A stretch of DNA of 64,000 nucleotides from assembly GCA_910584065.1 (NCBI GenBank), contig CAJTZN010000001.1:1-64000 (forward strand), written 5' to 3'. The stretch is from an uncultured Eubacterium sp. GTDB taxonomy: Bacteria > Bacillota > Clostridia > Lachnospirales > Lachnospiraceae. The position numbers were made by a program, and so were the translations under genes. The stretch's first letter is position 1; every line of letters begins with the position of its first letter. The notes under the pieces are model-generated. The model was given only the letters and a program-made list of their open reading frames with translations. It had not been told where the DNA came from and made no database searches. Below are positions 48,620 through 57,624 of this stretch, piece after piece.

Positions 48620-49530
48620 AAAAGCAAAGGAAGAAAAAGACTCTGGCATTTAAAAATGCGGTAGCGGGATATTTGTTTATTGCTCCATTTATCCTGGGAT
48701 TTATCCTGTTTATGGTCGTCCCGTTGGGACAGTCGCTTTTGATGACGTTCAATGATGTGGTTCCTATGTCAGATGGTACCGGCTTTTCGATGTCCTGGGC
48801 GGGGATCAAAAACTATAAGGACGCCTTTACGGTAGATCCGGAGTTCGTTCCTTTCCTGATCTCCGAAGTTACGACGATGCTCATCAATACACCGGCTACA
48901 CTCATATTCAGCTTCTTTATCGCACTTTTGCTGAATCAGAATTTCAAAGGAAGAGGCGCGGTACGTGCGATCTTCTTCCTTCCAGTCATTCTTTCATCCG
49001 GTGTCATTGTCGGCGTGGAGTATAACAATGCTCTGCTCCAAGATATGAAAGAAGTCATTGCGGACACGAACAATGAGGCCAGTATCACCGGTGTGCTCGA
49101 GAGTATTCTCGTCACGTCAGACAGTAGTCCGATGTCCATCATGTTCGGTTATGTGTTCAACATCATCAACAAGGTGTATGATATCGCGATCGCTTCCGGT
49201 ATCCAGATCATCATGTTCCTCTCCGCGCTGCAGACGATTTCACCAAGCATGTTTGAAGCAGCGAAGATCGAGGGATGTACGGCATGGGAAAGTTTTTGGA
49301 AGATCACGTTCCCGATGGTCAGCTCTATGATACTCGTAAACGTAGTATATACCGTAATCGATTTCTTCTTAAAGACGGACAATACGGTCATGACGAAGAT
49401 TTCCGAGGAGGTAGGAAAGTTGAATTATGGATTTAGTTCGGCGATGGCTTGGGTATACTTCTTATGCGTAATTGTTATCCTTGGTATTGTTTCGCTGATT
49501 ATTTCTAAGAGGGTGTACTATTATGAATAA
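48616..49530 (+). CDS. Carbohydrate ABC transporter permease 3
   Basis: A 304-residue MalF-type permease with six predicted spans. EAA loop EAAKIEGCTAWESFWKITFPMVSS. It overlaps the preceding lipoprotein gene by four bases (ATGA) and the next permease by eight. It belongs with the second binding protein at 50612. Its periplasmic-type loop between spans is longer than in permease 1. Confidence 0.93.
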   Translation: MKKQRKKKTLAFKNAVAGYLFIAPFILGFILFMVVPLGQSLLMTFNDVVPMSDGTGFSMSWAGIKNYKDAFTVDPEFVPFLISEVTTMLINTPATLIFSFFIALLLNQNFKGRGAVRAIFFLPVILSSGVIVGVEYNNALLQDMKEVIADTNNEASITGVLESILVTSDSSPMSIMFGYVFNIINKVYDIAIASGIQIIMFLSALQTISPSMFEAAKIEGCTAWESFWKITFPMVSSMILVNVVYTVIDFFLKTDNTVMTKISEEVGKLNYGFSSAMAWVYFLCVIVILGIVSLIISKRVYYYE

Positions 49531-50521
49531 AAAGAATAAATTTAAAACCTTTATCGAACGAAACAAAAAATCCAACGGGTACTTATTGAGAAAGACATCT
49601 TTCAACGTATTTTATAAGATTGTGCGTGCCGTCTTACTGTTTGGATTGTGTTTCATGATTTTACAGCCGTTGTTAAATAAGATTTCCCTGAGTTTCATGG
49701 AAGAGCGGGACTTGTATGATTCTACGATCGTTGCGATACCGCGGCATTTTACGACGAGCAACTATGAGATTGCTGCCTTTCTTATGAAATACTGGCAGTC
49801 GCTGTTAAACACAGCGTTGATTTCCCTGTTGGTCAGCGTACTGCAGATTGTTTCCTGTACGCTGGTGGGATATGGTTTTGCCAGATACAAATTCCCATTG
49901 AAGGGATTGTGGTTCGGCGCAGTGATCCTCGTGATCCTCGTACCGCCGTCAACAATTCAGTCATCACTGTATCTGAATTTCTGTTACTTTGATATTTTTG
50001 GTATCTTTGCCTTGTTTAATGGCGGAAAGCCGTTAAACCTGCTGAACTCAGCGACGCCGTACGCACTCATGTGTCTCGGATGTATGGGGTTGAAGAGCGG
50101 TCTGTATATTTACATGATCCGCCAGTTCTTCCGCGGTATTCCGAAAGAGCTAGAAGAGGCGGCGTATGTGGATGGATGCGGCAAGGTGGCGACTTTTGTC
50201 AAGATCATGCTGCCAGACGCGAAGCCGATCATTACGTCATGTTTCCTGTTTGCGTATGTTTGGCAGTGGACGGATTCCTTTTATTCCAATCTGTTCCTGA
50301 GTCAGGATTTTGCCCTGCTCTCGAATAAGCTGTCAAATCTGGCGGGAGCGCTGGATAGTTACCTGGATGTGCGCGGCATAGCGAAAAAGGCGACCACGGC
50401 CTACTCGCAGGGGATGATCGCCACGGGTACGCTCATGGTCATCATACCGCTGATCATATTGTACCTGTTTGCGCAGAAAGGATTTGTGGAAAGTTTGAGC
50501 CAGAGTGGTATCAAGATGTAG
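49523..50521 (+). CDS. Carbohydrate ABC transporter permease 4
   Basis: A 332-residue MalG-type permease with six predicted spans. EAA loop EAAYVDGCGKVATFVKIMLPDAKP. The N-terminus has a basic cytoplasmic stretch. An 8-base overlap with permease 3 indicates coupled translation. A hairpin lies in the 90-base gap to the binding-protein gene. Confidence 0.93.
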   Translation: MNKKNKFKTFIERNKKSNGYLLRKTSFNVFYKIVRAVLLFGLCFMILQPLLNKISLSFMEERDLYDSTIVAIPRHFTTSNYEIAAFLMKYWQSLLNTALISLLVSVLQIVSCTLVGYGFARYKFPLKGLWFGAVILVILVPPSTIQSSLYLNFCYFDIFGIFALFNGGKPLNLLNSATPYALMCLGCMGLKSGLYIYMIRQFFRGIPKELEEAAYVDGCGKVATFVKIMLPDAKPIITSCFLFAYVWQWTDSFYSNLFLSQDFALLSNKLSNLAGALDSYLDVRGIAKKATTAYSQGMIATGTLMVIIPLIILYLFAQKGFVESLSQSGIKM

Positions 50522-50553
50522 CAGGTATGATGCAGCAACTACGATGCAGTTAT

Positions 50554-50577
50554 CACCCTGTCTATCCGGGCAGGGTG
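50554..50577 (+). promoter_or_regulatory. Intercistronic hairpin before the second binding protein
   Basis: CACCCTG (50554-50560) and CAGGGTG (50571-50577) form a perfect 7-bp stem with a 10-base loop, without a T-run. Such hairpins commonly protect a processed downstream mRNA so that the binding protein is made in excess of the permeases. Confidence 0.5.
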
Positions 50578-50611
50578 TAACGATAAATAAATTAAAGGAG
50601 GTTAATAAATC

Positions 50612-52057
50612 ATGAAAATGAACACGAAGAAATTAATTGCCATGGGTCTTGCAGTTGTATTGACTGTTGGTTCTCTGACAGGTTGTGGAGATACTAATGA
50701 GACACCGGATGATAACGCAAATGCAAACGCGACTGCAGCGCCAGGTGGCGATGACAAACCGGCGAGTTCAACAGGCAAGAAGACATTTGATGATCTGGGA
50801 GGTATGACGATCACGATCGGTGACTGGTATACTTCGGAAGAGGTAGGAGAGTCAGATTACGCAAAGGCAACGGAGGACTACCGCAAGGAGATCATGGAGA
50901 AGTATAAGTTTAACATCGAGCGTAAGACGATGTATTCTTACACCGACCAGCAGGAGACCTATGTAAATGGCGTTATGTCAAACAGTCCGAGCTGTCAGTT
51001 GTTTTATCTCTATCAGGAATTTGTATCGGCTCCGTTGATGAAGGGATTGATGTATAACCTGAAAGAACTTCCGGAATTGGATTTTACAGAGGAAAAATGG
51101 AATCCGACGGTAACGGAGATCATGAGCATTGGTAACGGAATCTGGGGTATGAATCCGGAAGCTGAGCCTCGTGGAGGAGTGTTCTTCAACAAGCGTATGC
51201 TGAAGGAAGCAGGTATTCCGGAAGAAGAGCCATATGATCTGCAGGCGAGCGGCGACTGGACGTGGAGCAAGTTTGAAGAGTATTGTAAGAAACTTACGAT
51301 CGACTCAGACGGCGACGGTAAAACGGACCGCTACGCACTTGCCAGCTTCTCGAAATATTACCTGCCGATGTGCGCGGCAAACAACAACGCAACATTTGTA
51401 TCGCGTAACGACAAGGGCGAGTATGAGAATGCTACCGGAACGAAAGAATTCCTCGAAGCTATGAACTGGGGTATGGATATTTATAACAAAGGTTATATCA
51501 TGCCGAAACCGGACGGAGCTGCATGGGATTGGTATAAAGCAGCATTCCGTGACGGCGAGGTTGCGATGCAGACGTCCGAGGTTTATGAGATCAACGCGTT
51601 CTCGAACATGGAAGACGAGTGGGGATTCGTTATGTTCCCGTACAACGAAAAAATGGAAGGTGCGACGAACAGGACGATACCAAACGACAACATCATTGTA
51701 ATGCCGAGCTGCTTTGATCAGGATACGGCGGAGAAGATCGCTTTTGCTTATGACCTTTACACAGAGCCTACGCCTGGCTTTGAGTTAGACGACGCATGGA
51801 AAGAGACTTATTATGATCAGTTCAAAGATACGCGTTCTGTAGATGAGACACTTCAGATGATGAAAGAAGTGGAGCATAAGCAGACATCTTTCCTGCCTAT
51901 GATCAGTGATCTGGATTATGGTGATTTCTGCTACTCTGTATATGCAGGTGCGAAGAAACCTCAGCAGCAGATTGAAGCCATTTCCTCAAAATGGGACAGC
52001 AAGATTAGTGATATGAATAAGAAATATGCAAACTTTGCTGCTTCTCATTCAAAATAA
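50612..52057 (+). CDS. Extracellular solute-binding lipoprotein
   Basis: A 481-residue binding protein with a lipoprotein signal (lipobox LTGC, Cys near residue 24), an Asn/Ala/Pro-rich linker and a type 1 solute-binding domain (MTITIGDWYTSEE, GIWGMNPEAEPRGGVFFNKRMLKEAG, GDWTWSKFEEYCKKLT). AAAGGAGG lies eight bases before the ATG. It is the receptor expected for permeases 3 and 4. A terminator follows at 52098-52144. Together with the 1010-residue protein, the operon encodes two different receptors for two permease pairs. Confidence 0.93.
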   Translation: MKMNTKKLIAMGLAVVLTVGSLTGCGDTNETPDDNANANATAAPGGDDKPASSTGKKTFDDLGGMTITIGDWYTSEEVGESDYAKATEDYRKEIMEKYKFNIERKTMYSYTDQQETYVNGVMSNSPSCQLFYLYQEFVSAPLMKGLMYNLKELPELDFTEEKWNPTVTEIMSIGNGIWGMNPEAEPRGGVFFNKRMLKEAGIPEEEPYDLQASGDWTWSKFEEYCKKLTIDSDGDGKTDRYALASFSKYYLPMCAANNNATFVSRNDKGEYENATGTKEFLEAMNWGMDIYNKGYIMPKPDGAAWDWYKAAFRDGEVAMQTSEVYEINAFSNMEDEWGFVMFPYNEKMEGATNRTIPNDNIIVMPSCFDQDTAEKIAFAYDLYTEPTPGFELDDAWKETYYDQFKDTRSVDETLQMMKEVEHKQTSFLPMISDLDYGDFCYSVYAGAKKPQQQIEAISSKWDSKISDMNKKYANFAASHSK

Positions 52058-52097
52058 TCCATTGTTCATGCAGTGGATGATGAAGTAGTATGACAAG

Positions 52098-52144
52098 GGG
52101 CTGTTCAGAATAAACGATACGTTTGTTTTGTACAGCCCTGTTTT
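52098..52144 (+). terminator. Terminator after the transporter operon
   Basis: GGGCTGT (52098-52104) pairs with ACAGCCC (52132-52138); an inner AAACG/CGTTT stem adds structure. The tail TGTTTT is short, so partial read-through into the GH3 gene is possible; no other good promoter was seen for GH3. Confidence 0.65.
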
Positions 52145-52194
52145 AAGTGAAACGTCAATTTGTGCAGCGTTCATGCACGGGAATGGAGGATTGG

Positions 52195-54333
52195 ATGAAA
52201 ACGTTTGAAGAGAGAGCGGAGGCCCTTGCAGCGGAGATGACATTGGAGGAGAAGGTATACCAGACCCTTCACGGGGCGCCGGCCATCGACAGACTGGGCG
52301 TGAAAGCGTATAATTACTGGAACGAGGCGCTTCACGGCGTGGCGAGGGCGGGGACGGCGACCGTGTTCCCGCAGGCGATCGGTCTGGCCGCCGCATTTGA
52401 TGAGGATTTTATGGAGGAAATCGCGGAGGCTGTTTCCGACGAAGGCCGCGCGAAATTCAATGTGCAGCAGAAGTACGGCGACTACGACATTTACAAAGGA
52501 CTTACCTTTTGGTCACCCAATGTCAACATTTTCCGCGATCCGAGGTGGGGGCGTGGTCATGAAACGTTCGGGGAAGATCCCTATCTGACTTCGCGCTTAG
52601 GAGTGCGGTTTATCGAGGGAATGCAGGGGAACGACGAAACGTATATGAAGGTCGCCGCCTGCGCGAAGCATTTTGCCGTGCATTCCGGCCCGGAGGACGA
52701 GCGCCACAGCTTCAATGCGGTCGTGAGTGAACAAGATTTGCGGGAAACGTATCTGCCCGCGTTTAAGGCATGTGTCAAAGAGGCCGGAGTAGAAGTGGTC
52801 ATGGGCGCGTATAACCGCACGAATGACGAGCCGTGCTGCGGCAGTAAGCGGCTGCTGGAGGATATCCTCCGCGGCGAGTGGCAGTTCAAAGGGCATGTCA
52901 CGTCAGACTGCTGGGCGATCAAAGATTTCCATGAATATCATATGGTTACATCTACGCCCGTAGAAAGCGTAGCCCTGGCGATGAACCGCGGGTGTGACCT
53001 GAACTGCGGAAATATTTATGGCAATTTGTTAAAGGCGGTGGAAGACGGCCTGGTCGAGGAGGAGACGATCACCCGTGCGGTCGTGCGTCTGCTTACGACC
53101 CGTATGAAGCTCGGCTTGTTTGATCCGCAGGACAAGGTACCATTTAACGCCATTGATTACGGGGTGGTTGACTGTGAAAAGCACAGGAAATTGAACGAGA
53201 GCGCGGCGAAGAAGAGCGCTGTTCTTTTGAAAAACGAAAATGCGCTGCTTCCTTTGGACAAGAAGGCTTACCGGACGATCGGCGTCATCGGACCGAATGC
53301 GAATAACCGGAAAGCGCTGGTCGGAAACTACGAGGGGACCGCGTCCGAGTACATAACGATCTTAGAAGGGATCCAGGCATACGTCGGCGATGAAGTGCGC
53401 GTGCTGTATTCCGAGGGATGCCATCTGTGCAAGGACCGGATCCAGGGACTGTCGCAGGGAAATGACAGGATGTCGGAAGTCCGTGCGGTGGCGGACGCGT
53501 CGGATGTCATCATCGCCTGTATGGGGCTGGATGCCAGCTTAGAGGGCGAAGAGGGCGACGAGGGAAATGAATTTGCCAGCGGCGATAAGCCGGGACTGAA
53601 TCTGCCGGGCCTTCAGGAAGAAGTGCTGAAAGAACTGGTGAAATCCGGCAAGCCGGTCGTTCTCGTGCTGTTATCGGGCAGCGCACTGGCCGTACCGTAT
53701 GCGGATCAGCACATTCCCGCGATCCTGCAGGGATGGTATCCGGGAGCGAGAGGCGGGAAAGCGATCGCGGATCTTCTCTTTGGGGAAGCTTCGCCGGAGG
53801 GCAAACTGCCGGTGACGTTCTACCGCACGACAGAAGAACTTCCGGATTTTAAGGACTATTCCATGAAAAACCGCACCTACCGTTACATGAAGCAGGAGGC
53901 GTTGTATCCGTTCGGATACGGGTTGAGTTATACGGAGTTTGACTTGACAGGGACAGGACTTTCCTCGGAAACGATCGACAAAGGCGGTCAGGTCACAGTT
54001 TCGGCCACGCTCAAAAATACTGGAAACATGGAAGGGGCGGAGACGGTACAGGTGTATATCCACGCCTGCACAGAAGACGCGCCGAATTTCCAGTTGAAGG
54101 CGCTGAAAAAGGTTACGCTCGGACCGGGCGAAGAGCAGGCGGTGAGCCTGACGCTGACGGACGAGGATTTCGGTTTGTATAACGAGGACGGTGTGAAGGT
54201 TCTGAATGCCTGTGACTACGAGGTGTATGTCGGCACGAGCCAGCCGGATGCGCGGAGCGCGGAGCTTCTGGGCAGGAAACCGGTGAAGCATATCGTCAGA
54301 CATGAAGGTGAGCCGGTGGTTCTGCCGGAGTGA
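52195..54333 (+). CDS. Glycoside hydrolase family 3 beta-glycosidase (probable beta-xylosidase)
   Basis: A 712-residue retaining glycosidase without a signal peptide. The N-terminal barrel carries NEALHGVAR, the KHFAVHSG segment and the nucleophile motif SDCWA (Asp in VTSDCWAIKDF). The middle alpha/beta-sandwich contains LLKNENALLPLD and GLDASLEGEEGDEG. The C-terminal fibronectin-III-like domain has YPFGYGLSYTEF and NTGNMEGAETVQVY. In the context of GH67 and GH43, xylosidase activity is the best guess, but glucosidase is possible. ATG 52195 follows GGAGG by five bases; the earlier ATG at 52147 lacks a site. It starts a run GH3-GH67-uxuA-uxuB. Confidence 0.9.
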   Translation: MKTFEERAEALAAEMTLEEKVYQTLHGAPAIDRLGVKAYNYWNEALHGVARAGTATVFPQAIGLAAAFDEDFMEEIAEAVSDEGRAKFNVQQKYGDYDIYKGLTFWSPNVNIFRDPRWGRGHETFGEDPYLTSRLGVRFIEGMQGNDETYMKVAACAKHFAVHSGPEDERHSFNAVVSEQDLRETYLPAFKACVKEAGVEVVMGAYNRTNDEPCCGSKRLLEDILRGEWQFKGHVTSDCWAIKDFHEYHMVTSTPVESVALAMNRGCDLNCGNIYGNLLKAVEDGLVEEETITRAVVRLLTTRMKLGLFDPQDKVPFNAIDYGVVDCEKHRKLNESAAKKSAVLLKNENALLPLDKKAYRTIGVIGPNANNRKALVGNYEGTASEYITILEGIQAYVGDEVRVLYSEGCHLCKDRIQGLSQGNDRMSEVRAVADASDVIIACMGLDASLEGEEGDEGNEFASGDKPGLNLPGLQEEVLKELVKSGKPVVLVLLSGSALAVPYADQHIPAILQGWYPGARGGKAIADLLFGEASPEGKLPVTFYRTTEELPDFKDYSMKNRTYRYMKQEALYPFGYGLSYTEFDLTGTGLSSETIDKGGQVTVSATLKNTGNMEGAETVQVYIHACTEDAPNFQLKALKKVTLGPGEEQAVSLTLTDEDFGLYNEDGVKVLNACDYEVYVGTSQPDARSAELLGRKPVKHIVRHEGEPVVLPE

Positions 54334-54344
54334 CGCGAAGTCAA

Positions 54345-54358
54345 GGTGCGGCCGCACC
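54345..54358. repeat. 14-bp perfect palindrome in the GH3-GH67 gap
   Basis: GGTGCGGCCGCACC is a perfect GC-rich palindrome 12 bases after the GH3 stop. It may be a small mRNA-stability element; the rest of the 128-base gap has no promoter that I recognise. Confidence 0.35.
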
Positions 54359-54461
54359 GGAAAGGAAACCGGCTGATCGGCGGGAGTGATGTGAAGCAAA
54401 AGCACGCAAAACGGCGGCGGACCGGGGTGACGGCTTCTCCGCTGGAAAAATGGGGGAAACG

Positions 54462-56441
54462 ATGAATTATACAAAATGCTGGCTTGATTACAAGCCGATA
54501 CCAGAAAACCTGAGAAGGCCGTGCTACTATGAGCCGGTACTTCTCGCCTCCGGGCGCGTCGCTGAGACGGCGGCGGAGGAATATTGTATCTCGATGAGCG
54601 AGATGTTAGACGAGCCCGTGGAGATGCGACGCGGGGAACCGGTAGACGAACCTGCGGTATATTTAGAGGTGGAGGAGGAACTGCAGACCGCGGAAACGGA
54701 CGCTGCACTGGACAGGCAGACCTTTGTGATCCGCGGGGAAGAGGACAATATTATCATCACGGGAAAATCCGAAGAGGCACTTTTACAGGGCGTGTTCGCG
54801 TTTACCCGTATGGTGTATCTCGGTGAGATTGACGAAAAACTGCCGTTTTTTTGTACGCCTTCGACGCCGCTTCGCATGATGGATCACTGGGACGATATGG
54901 ATGGCAGCATCGAGCGCGGGTATTCGGGAAGATCGTTCTTTTACGACGATTACGAGATGATGTACAATGAGAGGATTGAAATGTATGCCCGTCTCATGGC
55001 CTCGATTGGCACAAACGCCATTACGATCAACAATGTGAATGTTCATGAGAAGGAGACGTTTTTGATCACCGACGTGTATTTGCAGCAGGTGAAGCAGTAC
55101 GCGGAGTTGTTTGCCAGATACGGCATCCGTCTTTATACCAGCGTAAATTTCGCGGCGCCGATGCAGCTTGGCGGACTAACGGTCTGTGACCCGCTCGATC
55201 CCGATGTAGTGGCGTGGTGGGAAAAGACGGTAAAGCACGTGTATGAGGTAATACCGGAATTTGGCGGTTTTCTCGTGAAAGCGGATTCGGAAGGGCGGCC
55301 GGGGCCGTTTACGTACGGGCGCACCCATGCGGACGGCGCCAATATGCTGGCGAGAGCGCTGGCGCCGTACGGCGGAACGCTCGTGTGGCGCTGTTTTGTG
55401 TACAATTGCGGACAGGACTGGCGCGACCGGCAGACGGACCGCGCGAGGGCGGCCTACGATCATTTTATGGAACTGGACGGGAAGTTTGACGACAATGTGA
55501 TCCTTCAGATCAAGAACGGACCGATGGACTTTCAGGTGCGGGAGCCGGTATCGCCCTTGTTTGGCGGGCTGAAAAAGACGAACATGATGCTCGAAGTGCA
55601 GATCGCGCAGGAATATACCGGACAGCAGATCGATCTGTGTTATCTCATTCCGATGTGGAAGGAGGTTCTGGCGTTTGACATTGGCGGCGATGGGACGGCG
55701 GTTTCACATGTCGTCTGCGGGATCGCAGGCGTGATCAACACCGGTGATGACGAGAACTGGACCGGAAACGATCTGGCGGCGGCCAATCTCTATGGATTTG
55801 GGCGGCTGGCGATGGATCAGACGCTTTCGGCGGAGCAGATCGCGAACGAGTGGAGCAGGCTCTCCCTATCGCGCGAGGATGATGTGACCGATACGGTCGT
55901 GCCGATGCTCTGTGGCTCGTGGGCGACGTATGAAAAGTACAATGCCCCGCTCGGAATCGGCTGGATGGTGACGCCGCATACCCATTACGGCCCGGATATT
56001 GATGGATATGAGTACGACCGCTGGGGAACGTACCACAGGGCGGATCTGCACGGCATCGGCGTGGACCGGACGGGTGTGGGGACCGGCTATGTCGAACAGT
56101 ACAACGAGCCCTGGCGCTCGCGGTATGCCGATCAGGCGACGTGTCCGGAGGAACTGCTGCTCTTTTTCCACTATATCCCGTATACGTACGAGTTAAAAAC
56201 GGGAAAGACGCTGATCCAGCACATTTACGACACGCATTTTGAAGGCGTTGAGGAAGTGGAAGCGATGAAGAAACAGTGGGAGGGGCTGGAAGGGAAAATA
56301 TCAGAACGCTCCTTTGCGTGCGTGAAGGACCGGTTTGCCAGACAGCTGGAAAACGCGAAGGAATGGCGCGACCGTGTCAACACGTATTTTTACCGGAAAA
56401 GCGGCATCGACGACGAAAAGGGAAGGACGATTTATAAATAG
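54462..56441 (+). CDS. Alpha-glucuronidase, GH67
   Basis: A 659-residue cytoplasmic enzyme (no signal peptide) expected to remove 4-O-methyl-glucuronic acid from the non-reducing end of aldouronic acids from glucuronoxylan. GH67 features: N-terminal CWLDYKP, the barrel segments LRMMDHWDDMDGSIERGYSGRS, SIGTNAITINNVN and GFLVKADSEGRPGPFTYGRTHADGAN (with the catalytic acids region), and GWMVTPHTHYGPDIDGYEYDRWGTYHRAD. ATG 54462 follows GGGGG. It lies between GH3 and the glucuronate catabolic genes, which supports the substrate assignment. Confidence 0.95.
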   Translation: MNYTKCWLDYKPIPENLRRPCYYEPVLLASGRVAETAAEEYCISMSEMLDEPVEMRRGEPVDEPAVYLEVEEELQTAETDAALDRQTFVIRGEEDNIIITGKSEEALLQGVFAFTRMVYLGEIDEKLPFFCTPSTPLRMMDHWDDMDGSIERGYSGRSFFYDDYEMMYNERIEMYARLMASIGTNAITINNVNVHEKETFLITDVYLQQVKQYAELFARYGIRLYTSVNFAAPMQLGGLTVCDPLDPDVVAWWEKTVKHVYEVIPEFGGFLVKADSEGRPGPFTYGRTHADGANMLARALAPYGGTLVWRCFVYNCGQDWRDRQTDRARAAYDHFMELDGKFDDNVILQIKNGPMDFQVREPVSPLFGGLKKTNMMLEVQIAQEYTGQQIDLCYLIPMWKEVLAFDIGGDGTAVSHVVCGIAGVINTGDDENWTGNDLAAANLYGFGRLAMDQTLSAEQIANEWSRLSLSREDDVTDTVVPMLCGSWATYEKYNAPLGIGWMVTPHTHYGPDIDGYEYDRWGTYHRADLHGIGVDRTGVGTGYVEQYNEPWRSRYADQATCPEELLLFFHYIPYTYELKTGKTLIQHIYDTHFEGVEEVEAMKKQWEGLEGKISERSFACVKDRFARQLENAKEWRDRVNTYFYRKSGIDDEKGRTIYK

Positions 56442-56524
56442 TGTCAGGTCGTCTGCACGGAGAGCGGCAGATCGTTGAGTAGGAAAAGAATCGACGAGAA
56501 CGAATAGAAAGGAATGAGAACGAT

Positions 56525-57601
56525 ATGGATATGACATTAAGATGGTATGGCACGGGTAACGACAGTGTCACACTGGAGCAGATCCGCCAGATACCGGGTG
56601 TCAGCGGTGTCATTACAGCGCTTCACGATATTCCGGCCGGCGAGGCGTGGACGTATGAGGATGTCATGAAGCGCAAACAGGAAGTGGAAGCGAGCGGACT
56701 GGGACTGATCGGCATCGAGAGTATCAATGTACATGAAGACATAAAGATCGGCCTGCCGACGAGGGACGAACTGATCGACAATTATAATAAATCCCTGGAG
56801 GCGGTCGGAAAAGCGGGCATCCATCTGGTATGCTACAATTTTATGCCGGTGTTTGACTGGACGCGGACCGATCTCGCGATGCCGCTGCCGGACGGATCGA
56901 CGGCGCTTGCCTATGATTCTTCGATCATCGACGGCATCGACGCGAGTGAGATGTTTGAGCGCATCGAGAAGGCGAGCGGCGGGTTTGTCATGCCGGGCTG
57001 GGAGCCGAACCGCCGGGATGAGATCATGGATCTGTTTGACAAATATAAGGATGTGACCGCCGATAAGCTGCGGGAAAATTTTAAGGTGTTCCTCGACGGG
57101 ATCATGCCGACATGTGAGAAATATGAGATCAAGATGGCGGTCCATCCAGACGATCCGGCCTGGGATGTGTTCGGGCTTCCGCGCATTGTCACATGTGAGG
57201 ACGACCTGTTAAAGATCGCCGCGCTGAATAACAGCATCTACAACGGATTTACATTCTGTACGGGGTCGCTTGGCAGCAATCTGAACAACGATCTGCCAAA
57301 CATTATCCGCAATCCGAAGCTCGCGGAGAGGATCCACTTTGCGCATATCCGCAACATTAAATACGAGAATGACGATCTGTTCCACGAAGTATCCCATCTT
57401 TCATCCGATGGAAATTTTGATATGTATGAGATCATCAAGGCGCTCATTGACACCGGGTTTGATGGGGTGATCCGTCCCGACCACGGGCGGATGATCTGGA
57501 ATGAGCAGGCGAGGCCGGGATACGGGCTGTATGACCGCGCGCTCGGCGTAGCTTATATCAATGGACTGTGGGAAGCGATCCAGAAGAACAAAAAGGCGTG
57601 A
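56525..57601 (+). CDS. uxuA: Mannonate dehydratase
   Basis: Dehydrates D-mannonate to 2-keto-3-deoxygluconate in glucuronate catabolism. The 358-residue protein shows UxuA signatures: LRWYGTGNDSVTLEQIRQIPGV at the N-terminus, CYNFMPVFDWTRTDL, MAVHPDDPAWDVFGLPRI, FCTGSLGSNLNND and the late GVIRPDHGRMIW. These include the metal-binding His and Cys. AAAGGAATGAGAACG precedes the ATG. It is 83 bases after GH67 and 24 bases before uxuB. Confidence 0.97.
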   Translation: MDMTLRWYGTGNDSVTLEQIRQIPGVSGVITALHDIPAGEAWTYEDVMKRKQEVEASGLGLIGIESINVHEDIKIGLPTRDELIDNYNKSLEAVGKAGIHLVCYNFMPVFDWTRTDLAMPLPDGSTALAYDSSIIDGIDASEMFERIEKASGGFVMPGWEPNRRDEIMDLFDKYKDVTADKLRENFKVFLDGIMPTCEKYEIKMAVHPDDPAWDVFGLPRIVTCEDDLLKIAALNNSIYNGFTFCTGSLGSNLNNDLPNIIRNPKLAERIHFAHIRNIKYENDDLFHEVSHLSSDGNFDMYEIIKALIDTGFDGVIRPDHGRMIWNEQARPGYGLYDRALGVAYINGLWEAIQKNKKA

Positions 57602-57624
57602 GGCATGCAGAAAAGAGGTAGATC

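Noticed and set aside
53671..54708. 345-codon minus-strand frame across the GH3-GH67 boundary
   Set aside because: Arg/Pro-rich shadow crossing two real genes, with no motif.
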